Below, piece by piece: positions 24,636 to 38,281 of a stretch of 64,000 nt of DNA (position 1 is the first letter of the stretch; every line of letters starts with the position of its first letter). Under the pieces are notes generated by a model. It saw nothing but the letters and a program-made list of their open reading frames with translations, searched no databases and was not told the DNA's origin. The position numbers and the translations under genes were made by a program. This stretch comes from Parapristionchus giblindavisi (lineage: Eukaryota > Nematoda > Chromadorea > Rhabditida > Diplogasteridae). The stretch spans positions 124,001-188,000 of the forward strand of contig CALSFV010000256.1 of NCBI GenBank assembly GCA_943737045.1, written 5' to 3'.

Positions 24636-26787
24636 ATGTGCAAGCACAACGAATCATTCACCGATATCGATTGTCTTTATTCATGCTCTCATTGGTCAGT
24701 CAATAATGAGGATCCGGCTAAGGTACTGTGATTACTGTATGTTTGGGCTACCGTAGTTTATAGGTTATCGATCGATTCGTGGCTACGCTCATCAATTGCC
24801 AAAAGGATAATCTCGTTGCTGGGATACCGAGGACCATTCACACTTACGGCAGTGATGAGAGTAATATCGATTCGTTTTTTTAAACATGATTTTACGATCT
24901 GAAAGTGAACATGATTTTGCATGCCACGTGAACAATAATTTTCACTAAACGTTGACGTTTGCATATGCATGAAGCTATTTTGATTGAATATCATTCAAAA
25001 TGTCACGTTAACTAAGGATTAATGTACGACACACAGGGATAACGATTATTGAAACTCGTCTAATGCCAAAAAATTCGGTTACTGTGCCATGGTTGCGTAA
25101 CCGTTTGAAAAAGTTGAGAAACGAGAGAGCATTTATTAAAATCTCATCTCAACTTTTGATAGATCATTTTGTGACATAGCAATAATGTTCAGAAGAAATC
25201 TTCGAAGTCTGGGGACCACCGGCCAATCCCGATTCGCTATTCATCTTTATTCACGGAGGATACTGGCAGGTTGTGATCTTTGATCTTTGATCATTGATCC
25301 TTGAATTTTGATATGTGATCTTTACAGGAGGGCGGTCCTATCAGTGTGTCGCCCATGGTTGCTTCTCTCGTAGCTGCGGGTACTACGGTAGTGTCAATCG
25401 GATATCGATTGGCCAGTCACAATCGTCCCGTCGCTTCACTTGTCTATGATATAGCTGGCGTTGTTGAGGTGATACAATTTTTTGATTTATTCGATTTATT
25501 GATTGAATTATCAATCGATTAGTTTTGATTTTCAGAAGGTCCTTGCTCTGTTTCCTCATACCGCTAGAATCGTTATGGGTGGACACTCGGTAGGAGCTCA
25601 ACTCGCTTTCAAAGGTGTCTTTGAGATTTTATTATTCATATATGTATGCATCAATTATAAGAGGCATGATTGAACTGCAACTTTTAACTTTTGAACTTTT
25701 GAACTTTGTTCTTTTGATGTTTGGTCTTTAATATTTGATCTTTGATCTTTTAGTTCAATCGATAATTCGTTCTCCTCGCATCACTGGATTGTATCTCATC
25801 GCGGGAGTGTTTGATCTTTCGGAACTTCCGGGCACAGTCATCGGAGAGCCAATAGGGTAACACGTCTCATATTTTGTTTCAATCGTGTATATCGATTGAA
25901 GATAATGGCTTACTAATATTTACTCTCATTATCAATCAAGCATTTTACTTTTCTATCTTTCTTTTTCTTATCTCGAGTTGTATCGCAAAGTATCTGATCT
26001 TGAATCAAAGACGCTATACAGAAAACATAATTTCTAATTTGACTCGACGTTCTGACCACGCGCTCTCGCTCGCCTTGCTCTCTCGCATTAAAGGAAAGCG
26101 GGAGAGTATGGCTAATGCAGAGAGTTTCAGATTAGATTGCGGTGTGTCTTTAAAGGTCTACTTCAATTTAGACTGACACTGGAGGACGCTGGTGAGGGTA
26201 CGTGCAGAGGTGATGAGTTCGCTCGTGGTGATGTCGAAGTCGTTCTCATTGTGGGAGACAAGGAAACTCCCAAGTAGGTGTTATTTTGGCACCGCGCCAA
26301 GAAAATCGCGCTTTATCAATTATTTCTATGCGATCTCCACAGGAATTCAATTTCGATTGAATCCATCTAATATATTTTTATCCAAATCCATCAATCAATC
26401 AATATTATTATTCATCTGATATATTTTTAAATGCTCTCTCATTTGTCTCAGGGAAATTCAGATTATGGAGATGTTTGGTTCATTTACAGCTAACTAAGCT
26501 TGATAAAGAATGTTTTAATAATGATGCCACAATACCCACGAAAGCTTTCCAATTTCAGACTTCGCACTCAAAGCGCGCACATGTACGACAGTTTGAGATC
26601 CAAGGGAGTGAAGGCACAGTGGAAAGTGAGAGTTAATATTAGTTTTAATCGAAATTAAATTTAAATAATTTAAAAATTCTAGGAGCTTCCCAATGAGGAT
26701 CACTACTCTATCATGGAACGATTCCGAATGGGAGATAGTAAACAGATGCAGTTATTGAGACAATTCTGTAGTGTTCAAGCACTATGA
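24636..26787 (+). CDS. afmd-1: Kynurenine formamidase (arylformamidase), alpha/beta hydrolase
   Basis: Hydrolyses N-formylkynurenine to kynurenine plus formate in tryptophan breakdown. Nine exons (24636-24722, 24764-24860, 25193-25269, 25328-25468, 25536-25614, 25754-25856, 26172-26273, 26559-26625, 26683-26787) total 858 coding bases, 285 residues, close to human AFMID (about 303). The oxyanion motif HGGYWQ is at about residue 80. The nucleophile elbow GGHSVGA is at about 153. GVFDLSEL follows the fold's pattern, the acid-loop region VLIVGDKETPK is present, and the catalytic His sits in EDHYSIME near the end. SHWSVN at the N-terminus resembles the SPSRW start of the family. Intron 6 carries a GAGAG palindromic repeat. 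The symbol is assigned by homology to the C. elegans gene. Confidence 0.92.
26046..26163. repeat. GAGAG palindromic repeat in formamidase intron 6
   Basis: CTCTCGCTCG...GCGGGAGAG fold, ending GGTGTGTCTTTAAAGG, the reverse complement of the AAAGG(Y)ACACC end of the other copies. It lies within 10 bases of the downstream exon acceptor. Confidence 0.6.
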
Positions 26788-27504
26788 CTATTTATTTGAC
26801 CTTCATTGTATGTCCCTAAACCGAATAAACATCGTCATTTCTATTCAAATTTTTTGTACATTCGCATTCATGCATTTGCATGTGTGAACAAGTTAAATTG
26901 CACTCTAAAGTAGCGAAAATATATTTTTATGAATGTGCTTTATTGTGCAATATTTAAATCTTTTGCTAAATCCAATGCTTATTTTCATAGTTTTTCATAG
27001 TAATTGCATCAATCATCTCTGCTATGTATGTCGTAGCATCGTATTTATTGTTATATTTTGTATTTTATTTTATATCAAACACAGTTTGTGGAAGTAACAT
27101 ATTTATCATGCTAATAGCTTTGATGAGACAAACGCATTTGTGATAACTACAGCATTGATAAGTAGGGTTGTCCGTTCAGAAAACGAAACTTATTCGAAAC
27201 TCACGTATTCTCACTCTTTTTCAGGAATGGCGTGACTTTTGATACGAAATCGATTCGGAAAAGTAATTGAATGAATTTGTTAGCAAGAATTTGTTATTAA
27301 CATAATATCGCTTGCATGGGAAATGGCATTTAGACAATAAAACGATCAGTTTTGTCCGTGAATCGAACGATGAAATTGATACGGAAAGGAGACGGAACGT
27401 TATCGATTCACTCTAGATCCGGAAAAATCTCATTTCCCTCTCTCAAAATCTCGTTCCGGAATTGATGCAAATATTCCCCTCGACACGATCCTTTCGTTAA
27501 CCCT
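26788..27504. other. Intergenic, AT-rich, no gene seen
   Basis: The AATAAA at about 26823 fits polyadenylation of the formamidase transcript. The rest has only short frames. Confidence 0.45.
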
Positions 27505-28485
27505 ATAAAACACTATCTGAGAAAATTCAACAACTGAATTTTGTTTTGGAATTGACGAAAAATTAATTATCATGTTTGATGTATGATTATTACAGGAACA
27601 ATGTATGAAATTCTCCGGTACTTGGAAATTCCTTCCAATTGAAAATGCGCTTCAGGGCAGGGATGTGCATTTTTCTTTTTTTGATTTTTCGATACTTTCT
27701 CGAAAAAAAATCGAAAAATGCTTTTACATAAAAAAGGCACAAAATATCAAAAATTAATCATTATTAGTAACATTTTTAAAAAATTTGTGACATTTTGAAA
27801 CAAAAATTATAATTTTACGAGCAAAAAATATTTTTTTCCATCAAAGCAGCTTCAATTAAGAATCACACAGTTGCAATTCTTTTGTTTCCATTACATCGAT
27901 AGTAGAAAAAAATTTTCAAAGGGAAAAAACGTGACATAAAATATTTTTCGAATTTTTCGATTATTTCGAATTTGAAATTCGAAAATTTTTCGTTCTTCGA
28001 ATTTTCTTCGAAAATCTTTTTCCGCACATCCCTGCTTCAGGGGGTGCATCTGGTGTGGCTTGGCTACGTCTACTAGCAATTTTACTTCGACGCCAATTGA
28101 TTCGGGAGTGGGCGAAATCGATTCCTTGGCTAATTCTAAGAAACTATCGCCAACGTGAGTTTTTCGATCAAAGATCAACGAACGCTCTAATTGGGTATTT
28201 TCGAAAAAAATTGCATTAAAATAATTCTCACTATTTTCCCATGTCCCAGGTAAATTTTTTTTATCTTGCGTCCACTCCCGAATCGATTAGCATCGAAATA
28301 AAATTGTTAGCAAACGTCGCGAAATCACACCAAGCGCATACCCCGAAGCGCATTTTCAATTGGAATTTCCATGTACCAGTGAACTTCACTCATTCAGCCT
28401 GTAATTATCATATCATACATTTAAATAACAGGAAAATTCATTTTTCGTCAATATCACGCTTATGTGGATTTTCTGTGAAAGCGTG
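27505..28485. mobile_element. Decayed relative of the 2.1-kb palindromic transposon
   Basis: AAAACACTATCTGAGAAAATTC at the left matches the end of the element at 8961-11108. Two inverted, diverged arm segments (about 27590-28200 and 28225-28450) carry the GCGCTTCAGGG and CCCGAATCGATT blocks. A local ATTTTTCGAA-rich palindrome (27670-28030) sits inside the left part. No coding capacity. Confidence 0.65.
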
Positions 28486-28533
28486 ATCTATATGTGTACA
28501 TCTAACAAGTAATTAAATTCGGTAAATGCTTCA

Positions 28534-29898
28534 TTAAACTGGAGGATTCTGGGAAGGAGGAGTCTGGGAAGTTGGGGTCTGGGAGGGAGGAGCATTTTGG
28601 GAAGGTGGGGCATTTTGGGATGTTGGAGTCTGGGAAGGAGGAGCATTTTGGGATGGAGGGGCGTTCTGGGAGGGAGGAGCTTGGGAAGGAGGAGTCTGGG
28701 AAGGTGGAGCATTCTGAGATGCATACTGGGGAGGCGGATTCTGGGGAGGAGGAGCAGCGACAACGACGACCCCGATATCCGTCTTGTTTACTTCATACAC
28801 TTTCCATCCCACCCAGCATACAAGGCCGAAACCAATGCCGAAAGCGACGTCGAAGACAATATTGAATAGGAATGCAATGATACCACAGGTAGAACCTGAA
28901 ATTACAATATTCACTTTAAAAAAAAAAACAAGAGAGTTACGTTGAACAAGGCAAGATATGTACAGTCAAAACGAGAGTAAACGACACAACTAGGAGATTG
29001 TATAGAATTATGGGAGATTTTTCCTTTTTTTCTCAAATTCATAACTTTCTGTGTTGATTTTCATGATAAGTGTTACTTGAGTTTTACTCAGAGCAACTCA
29101 ATTAAGATTTTTGAAAGTATGGAAAATAGGAAATTTTAGGAGAAAGGAGAAAAATAGGAGATTATCTTCTACTTCTGCCGTTTTCTTTCGTTTTGACGGC
29201 AGTATGTGAATAAATGTTCTTTACTTTATAAAGTTAGAACAAAATATGGCATACTTAAATATGGTAATCCGAAGAGAACAGAGAGAAAGGTAAAAAAACA
29301 TTCGATCGCCTGAAGTATTAAAATATTTAAAACTAATATTTTTTATCTGTATTTTTAATTAAATATTTATTTTTTAAATCTTTTTTTTTCGCAATAACAT
29401 GTAAATACTTACAGCCCAGACAACACCGATTAGCCAGAAGATCCATTTTTTGGTTAGATATCCATATCCACAACAGAAAGCAATAGCACATCCACATATA
29501 GCCCAAGTTAAAGAGTTATGCTGCAGATATGAGAAACAAATATTATATATATAAATAAATATATATATATATTATATAATATATAATATATATATATACA
29601 TAATATATATATATATATATATATAAAACAAAACAGTAAATCTTACAGGGAAAAAGGCGCCACAGCCAATGGCGACATACGAAATTATATAAATTGGGAG
29701 AAAGATTACAAAAAGGACAGCTCCGGCGATGGCAAGATAGATCGAAAGTTTACGAACCATATACTGTAAGCGATCAACGATAATTATCAGGGAAAGTATA
29801 TACGAGCTCGAACTAACTATATCCGATTTTCCTTTGAAGAAAGAAGTGTTCGGCGGTGCTTCGATGGCGCATTCGAATTTTGGATCTAAGTATTGCAT
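28534..29898 (-). CDS. Multi-span membrane protein with Pro/Gln-rich tail, copy 1
   Basis: Four coding exons (29818-29898, 29647-29763, 29409-29520, 28534-28895) give 223 residues. The first exon follows ATTTTAG with the ATG seven bases in. The N-terminus includes [20 protein letters not shown] and precedes about four hydrophobic segments: [14 protein letters not shown], the [18 protein letters not shown] region, [12 protein letters not shown], and [20 protein letters not shown]. The tail is built from N/Q-A/T-PPSQ units. Phase requires the third exon to end GTA-A before a GTATTT donor, not at the stronger-looking GTAAG four bases earlier; the paralog needs the same choice. A spliced 5' leader exon is likely near 30070. 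Function unknown; I do not recognise the family. Confidence 0.75.
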
Positions 29899-31370
29899 CT
29901 TGAATCTAAAATCAGAAATCATCATTTTAGGCCATATTACGCCATCATTTCAGGCCAGTTGTCTATCTATACAATGTTTTTTGGAAGAATTTGAATGATT
30001 AATTTTTTTCGATATCAGGCTAGATCACGAAATGTGGGATGAAATAGACAATATAACTCGCCGTTTCCCTTGAAGCTAACGGCGATATGGACGTCAAGAG
30101 AAGAGAAAAGAAGATTGCGAAAAAAGTGAAGAATATCACAGCTCCGGGGTATTTATGGACCAAGAAAAATTATGGAAATCGCGCATTTTGTATAGGAAAA
30201 CATAAACGCCAGCATGTGTGCATTGTTGTTAAATCGATTATTGGAGTAGAAATTACAATAATTAATTTAATTCATTAAATTAATTCATTAAATTATTTAA
30301 TTTCATTAATTAAATTAAATTAAATTCCTAATTTAATTCATATTAAAGTGCGAATTTAATTTAAATTAATTATGCTGTGAACACACTTCACATGACACAT
30401 TCATGCGTTACGTGTTCCAATAAATAACGCGACGTCGGATCCATTAGATTGAACTTGCGCGCTCTCGAGTGAGATATCTGGGACTGAGTCGATGAAGAGA
30501 TGTCATCGACGACGCATAAGATGTATGGAAGCATATAAGGTTAACCCTTATCAATCCTAATTTTTCATATTTGATAAATTCAGGAAACGTCGCCTCCGTC
30601 GACGTCGACGATGAAGATCGTTCATTTGCTACATGTATGAAGTTTTCTCGTCGCAATCCGAATGGATTCTGAAATTCGGGTTAGTACTTTCTCATCATTA
30701 ACATCCATAATAATATTTATGCGTTTTCGAGAAAACACGGTACAAAAAAGAACGAATACAAAATTTTTTGAAAAAAACCGTCTTAGGCTCGCGTGTTGCG
30801 TAAGAATCGAATAAACGGTGGCACATTAAAAAAGTCGAAAATAAGAAGAGTTAATTTTTTGGTAGTCCATAATGGTTCCTAAAATTTGGTACGAACTTTT
30901 TTGCATGTCTTCATTCTCGGCGTCGAGAGACGTTGTCAAACTTTTTTTTCTAGATGAATGGAAACATATACATACAGTGTAGGCAAAATGTCTCTGGACA
31001 CTTTTTTAAATTCTTTTATAACTTCTGTTCCAGAAAAGCAATCAAGCTGAACTTTTGAGTCAATGTACAGAATTTATCAAGGAATTCAATCATGATGTGA
31101 TGGTGTAATTAAATCAGTTCACTAATGCGTGGTGATGACGCAATCGAAGTACACTTTTTTGAAAATTTTTATTTCTTTAGTGAAAACTCCTGTTCTTCTG
31201 AAAGAATGTGAGAGTGGAGACATCCAATAGCCTGCACATCCAACAAAATAGGAATGACTCTCACTCCGGTTTCGTACTGTAGCGGGGTTTGCAACAAATT
31301 ACCTCAAAATTTAAAACTTCTAGATGTGCTAACGACCCGTTCTAAGTGCAAAAATGAGGCTAGTGGCGAG
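29899..31370. other. Upstream region of membrane-protein copy 1
   Basis: A segment at about 30055-30140 (CCGTTTCCCTTGAAG...GTGAAGAA) recurs upstream of copy 2 at 35810-35890. On the minus strand it reads as an exon ending CAAGGGAAACG before GTGAGT in copy 2 (GCGAGT here), so it is probably a 5' leader exon. 30780-30850 has a weak match to the TGCGTAAGA end of the 7603 element. No other gene is seen. Confidence 0.45.
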
Positions 31371-31500
31371 TAGGGATCCGCATTCGTGCAAATGCACAGC
31401 CGGTACGAGCATGAACGAAATAAAAATAATGAAAAGTTATTCTGAGCAATTAAGATGCATTTTTTATCATTTCGCACGAATGCACATTTGCGGATCCCTA
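31371..31500. mobile_element. 130-bp MITE with 8-bp TSD (TAGGGATCCGCA ends)
   Basis: TAGGGATCCGCA at 31371 and its inverse ending at 31500 are flanked by the exact 8-bp repeat GTGGCGAG (31363-31370 and 31501-31508). The TSD length and TIR type suit the hAT superfamily. Confidence 0.88.
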
Positions 31501-32370
31501 GTGGCGAGTGATGTTTATCCCCAGATTATTGTAGTCATAGCTCGTCATTCAGGGAATGAGAAGCAATTTTTGGAAGGCCTGATTTGGAGACCCTACCGTT
31601 CAGAGGGTAGGTCTTCTAAAATTATGGTTCCTCCGCAAGCAGCTCCGCAAGTATCATATATTTATCTTCCTTATTTTGGTTTAGTTCTGATTCCTTTCAG
31701 ACCCGCAAGGGTGCTGATGAGTCCGGAAACTTTTGGCCAATACTGTATAAGGTTAACCCCAAACTTTTCATTTTTATGAAAGGAGAGCGAGAACGAGAGG
31801 AGCATCGCCCGTGAAACATACATATGGCCAGAAAAAAACGTTGTGAACCGGTACGGTTGATCTGTAGTCATGAATGACTAGCCCATTGCTAAAGAAAAAC
31901 TTGTGGGAATGGAGCTACTGATATCTCTCGTTATCTGCATAAATACGACCAGCACGAGGGTGACAAATCGATGTTCATGTAAAAATTTCGCTTTTCAAAT
32001 GTGCCTACTCCTTTATTAACCACGTGACATTCAGTATATCAAATATTTATGGTGGTGAGCACCAACCGTGATCTTCATATTATGCATGCAAAGACTTCAA
32101 AAAGGAAAAAAACCATTTTGACCAACTTTTGCGTAATCGCCCTAGCAGAATAAGTTCTAAAACAAAAAAATAAATATTTGAAGCATGATTAAGATAAGTG
32201 TGAGGTTTTAGACAGCGTAAACAACAATTTCGACATTCATCTTATCATTAAATATGATTATTGACTATGTGCATTTCTCTATGTGCATCTTATTTGTATT
32301 CCATCATAGTTTATATGGAATGTGAATGGTGTATACATCGAACAAGTAATTAAATTCGGTAAATGCTTTA
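31501..32370. other. Downstream of membrane-protein copy 2, no gene seen
   Basis: Only short frames. AT-rich sequence leads up to the stop codon of the minus-strand gene. Confidence 0.4.
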
Positions 32371-33288
32371 TTAAACGGGAGGGTTCTGGGAAGGAGGAGC
32401 ATTTTGGGAAGGAGGTGTCTGGGAAGGAGGAGGATTCTGAGATGCATACTGGGGAGATGGATTCTGGGGAGGAGGAGCAGCGACAACGACAACACCGACA
32501 CCCATCTTATTTGCTTGATATGCTTTAAAGCCCACCCAGGCAACAAGCCCGAATCCGATGCCGAATGCGAGGTCGATGATAAGATTGATTAGGAATGAAA
32601 GTACCAGAGAAGCAATTACTCCTGAAATTACAATATTCTGTGTAAAAAAAGAATAGAAAAGAATGCGAAGAATAATTCAAAATAGTATGTCTTTTCTTTA
32701 GTTTTTTAGAACGTACCAATACTGAAGTATTTAATATAATAGAGAGAAATGAGGCAGGCATAGACGGCTTCTAGAGCCTGAAGTTTTCTTATTTAAACAT
32801 TCTTTCTTTCTTCACAATTGTCGCTATTATTTGTAGATACACTTACGGCCCAGAAGACACCAATCAGCCAGAAGATCCATGCTTTTGTAAGATATCCATA
32901 TCCGCAAAGAAAAGCAATACAGAATCCGGAAAAAGCAAACGTGGTAGTGCCATACTGCAGATATACGAAATGCATACATTGATTGATACACGGACACATT
33001 CCTATTGATGATTTTGTGTGTGTCATTAATAATGAAAATAAAATGAAACGGCGTAAATAAACGTATGCATGTATTTAAAGCACACGATAATACTTACTGG
33101 ATCCCAGACGCCAACGTCAACCTCACTATAAAAAAGAACGGCCAGTTAATTAACCAGATGATTAGGCCGGCAATTGCAAGATAGAGTGCAATTTTACGAG
33201 TCATATACTGGAAGCAATCAATGATAATTATCAGAAATATAATAATAATAATAAAATTAAATTATAATATTATATTATTATTATTATT

Positions 33289-33322
<34 letters not shown>

Positions 33323-33397
33323 TAACTATATCTGATTTTCCTCTGAAGAAAGAAGTGTTCGGTGGTGCTACGATGACACATTCGAAGCTTGGCTTAA

Positions 33398-33762
33398 AGA
33401 AGGGGACGCACGAGTTTTTTCGTGACTAAACTGGCCAGGCAGAACTATTGATCACATCTCCTCGTATACAAAAACAATTTTCTCTAAAATTTTAGATGCC
33501 CCGGAACACTGTAATTCGGGCTTACAGTTCATTGATAACTCCAGGGAAAGGCGCGAGTTTTTGAAATAGAAGTACAAATATATTGAAAATTGCAAACGGG
33601 AATGGAACCCACGGGGCGTGGTTACAAGCGCTGACTACTTACCACTGAGTCACACGCTCTACGCGTTCAACCAGTCAAATCTAATAGAGAAAGGAATGTC
33701 GCTTCCTATGTCCCACGTTCTTCATCTCAATAGCGCAGCCCAAATCTCGTGGGTCCCCTTCT
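33398..33762. mobile_element. 365-bp TTAA element with tRNA-like core, copy 1
   Basis: The ends AGAAGGGGACGCACGAG and inverse CTCGTGGGTCCCCTTCT are flanked by TTAA (33394-33397 and 33763-33766). The inside at about 33595-33665 resembles a reversed tRNA (GGAATGGAACCCACG, then CCACTGAGTCACACGCTC) and probably derives from one. Copy 2 is at 37605-37944. Confidence 0.82.
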
Positions 33763-33766
33763 TTAA

Positions 33767-35657
<1,891 letters not shown>

Positions 35658-35671
35658 TTAAAGTATTGCAT

Positions 35672-36184
35672 CCTGAATCTAAAATCGCAAATCATTTTTT
35701 TTCATCTTTGTTGGGATTTTTAAATCAATAAGAGAAAAATAAGCGAAATTAAATCAAAGAGCTAGATGGTGAAATGTGGGTGCTATAATGAAATAGACAA
35801 ATTAACTCACCGTTTCCCTTGAAGATATGGAACACGATCTCCAAGATATGAGCACCGAAGAGAAGACAGTGAAAAAAGTGAAGAAGTCCACCGATCTGTG
35901 GCCGTTTGCAAGAACAACGGGAAAACTGTTTTCCGGGAAAATGTGACGTCATTAGCGTAGGCGGAGGATTTTTGGAAAACGCCTCCGCCTACGCTAATAA
36001 CGTCACATTTTCCCGGAAAACGGTTCTTGCATACGGCCACTGGTGTATTTATAGAACATAATAAATTTGCATAGGGATAATATAATAATAATAATTGATA
36101 ATAATTTATTTATCGTGATAATAATTTATTTATCGTTTCTTGGACAAAAGAAAATAACGATATTCTATGTAATATATCAGACCG
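35672..36184. other. Upstream region of membrane-protein copy 2, with a MITE
   Basis: 35810-35890 is the equivalent of the leader exon upstream of copy 1, with a good GTGAGT donor on the minus strand. 35894-36045 is a palindromic MITE (CTGTGGCCGTTTGCAAGAAC ends, GACGTCATTAGCGTAGGC arms) related to 12087-12236. Confidence 0.55.
35894..36045. mobile_element. 150-bp palindromic MITE, second copy
   Basis: The halves mirror each other through GGAAAACGCCTCCGCCTACGCTAA. The same core is in the 12087-12236 element. It may replace or cut the leader exon of the neighbouring gene. Confidence 0.7.
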
Positions 36185-37230
36185 TTTGACTCGACTAAGT
36201 GCCGGCACATTCAAAAAATCTTGGTCATCGGGATTCTCAAAGGTGCTGATGACGATCGTCATGTTTATTTTTCACCTAGAGTCACCGTTGAGGCCAGACG
36301 ACGTCGCGTTGAAATCGCGTTTTTTTTTTCATTCCTCGTCATACAATGATGCTAAAATTTGTAGACTGTACCCTCCGGGCCATTTTATGGCGATCACGCC
36401 TGTCTAATTCATTTTTTCATGAAACATTTCAGAAATTTTCAAAAATTGAATTTCTTTTAAACGCAAAAGTAAATTTCGCGAGATGCATAGATCGGACCGG
36501 AATGACTTCAGGGCTCCATTTTCAAAATTTCAACAAATTTGATCCCGCGAATTTCGAGAAAATCAACTTTTAGTGTTACCAACTTTTGTTGTTAGAGTTT
36601 GGTGTAGTGAGAGAGCAGTGAAGGTTGATCGGGAGGCAATCCCGGCTACCCCCTTCCTTCCCATTCTGGTCGCCTCTCCTGCCTCTCTGCTCTCTAACAA
36701 CACCACACTCTCTCGCCTCCAGCCTCCACTTCAACGGCAAAATGGCCACACTAAAAGTTGATTTTCTCGAAATTCACGGGAGCAAATTGGCTGAAATTTT
36801 TACTATGACTTCCTAAAGCTATTCCGGCCCGAAATATGTATATCTCGCAAAATAAACTTTTGTCTTTGAGAGAAATTCAATTTTTGAAAATTTCTGAAAC
36901 TTTTTTATGAAAAATGAATTAGACTGGCGTGATCGCCATAAAATTATGAAAAAAAGAGGGTCATAGGTCGAAAAGTATGTTACAAAGCACCAAGCCTGAC
37001 CGGATTTTGAGCCAAAATTTCACAAAAAAATCAAAAAACCTGACCGGATTTGAGCCAAAATATCACAAAAATCGAAAAACCTGACCAGATTTTGAGCCAA
37101 GTTTGCCAAAAATCAAAAAACCTGACCGGATTTTGAAAACCGATAACCTATCTATTCGACCTATGAAGAGGGTATACTATGACTATAGTCTGCCAATTTT
37201 AGCACCATCGGGGCTTCAGCGCAGTTCGAA
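36185..37230. mobile_element. Truncated relative of the TA-flanked 7603 element, with a nested MITE
   Basis: CTAAGTGCCGGCAC and TGCTGATGACGATCGTCATG match the 7603-8553 element. The left arm (36195-36420) is mirrored by 36900-36950 and then 37174-37225, the right arm being split by the MITE at 36962-37165. Outer ends are not recognisable. Confidence 0.7.
36962..37165. mobile_element. 204-bp MITE (CATAGGTCGAA ends), copy 1, 8-bp TSD
   Basis: CATAGGTCGAAAAGTATGTTA at the left and an inverted TTCGACCTATG at the right, with AAGAGGGT duplicated at 36954-36961 and 37166-37173. Inside are about four tandem copies of CCTGACCGGATTTTGAGCCA. The second copy, with its own TSD, is at 56880-57082. Confidence 0.9.
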
Positions 37231-37604
37231 CGAAATCCTGAGCAAGAGTCAAACCCCGCAACCACTGATTAGAGGCACGATCGAGTACAGTGCAGCCTAC
37301 TATCCAACGCTCCCTTTTTCGTTGAGCCACGGACAATCGATTCATTTGTGATTTGTTTAATGCCCAGCTCTCGCGACCATATATTACCGCAGGTAATATA
37401 CTCCCATTGAATAATCTATGTATGTTTATGTGCCATTAGGATACCCTTATTAACCATGAATGTCCTATGTTCTTGAAATGCACTAAAATCCGACACCCTT
37501 TTTTCACATCCTCCCTACCTGTTATGTTAATTGAAGCTCCCAAGTACAGCATTTTTCTACCAATTCGACAACCCTGCCTGCTACCCTAACTGTTCTAGGA
37601 TTAA
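37231..37604. other. Unassigned sequence, no gene seen
   Basis: Only short frames and no clear repeat end. It may be decayed transposon. Confidence 0.35.
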
Positions 37605-37944
37605 AGGTGGTCTCCCGCGAATATTATCGTGAACAAACTGTGCAGACAGAATCATAGCAAAAGTCATTCTACATACCGTACACTATTTATTTTATGATGA
37701 TTCAGGTTATTGATCGCTAGAAACATGAATGAACCTTCAGGCCCCGTGCAGGGAAAGGCGCGCTTTTTGAAAATAGGAAAGTTCGGCAATAGGATTCGAA
37801 CCCGCGACCATGCGCTTTCTAGTCAGAAGTTTTACCACTACGCTAAGGGAACGATAAGTAGTCTCCCTATCTTCTTGCATATCACTACACCCTTGCATAA
37901 GCGCGATGTAGGAAATTTGCATGATCATTCGCGGGTCTCCACCT
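37605..37944. mobile_element. 340-bp TTAA element with tRNA-like core, copy 2
   Basis: The ends AGGTGGTCTCCCGCGAAT and inverse ATTCGCGGGTCTCCACCT are flanked by TTAA (37601-37604 and 37945-37948). It shares the GCAGGGAAAGGCGCG block with copy 1. A reversed B-box-like GGATTCGAACCCGCGACC is at about 37792, with CCACTACGCTAAG about 45 bp on, as in a reversed tRNA. Confidence 0.82.
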
Positions 37945-37948
37945 TTAA

Positions 37949-38277
37949 GCTTGGAAGTCATCCCTATTGTTTTATCCCCATTAATTGTCAGTGAATCAAA
38001 GGAATTACCGTCAAAACGAAAAAAGTGAAACATTTATCAAAAATTTTGAAAATTTTGACAAAAGTTCACAAGATTTTGAAAATTTTGAATCGTGATATCT
38101 AAACGCGATTGCTAGTTGTTTATTAGATAATAGGGTATTTGATCATCTCTCGGCTTGCCTAATATACCTATGAAGAATTTTTTTAATAAATCACTGTGAA
38201 CGCTGTTTTGTGAAACTGGTATACGGTAGGATACTTTAGTCAAAATTGTGTCAAAAAAATGTTTCACTTTTTTTGTT
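37949..38277. other. AT-rich spacer, no gene seen
   Basis: Contains repeated TTTTGAAAATTTTGA runs (38038-38090) and only short frames. Confidence 0.4.
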
Positions 38278-38281
38278 TTAA

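Noticed and set aside
31354..31779. 141-codon frame on the plus strand
   Set aside because: It runs through the 130-bp MITE at 31371-31500 and its duplicated target site, so it cannot be an ancestral coding sequence; the rest has no homology I recognise.
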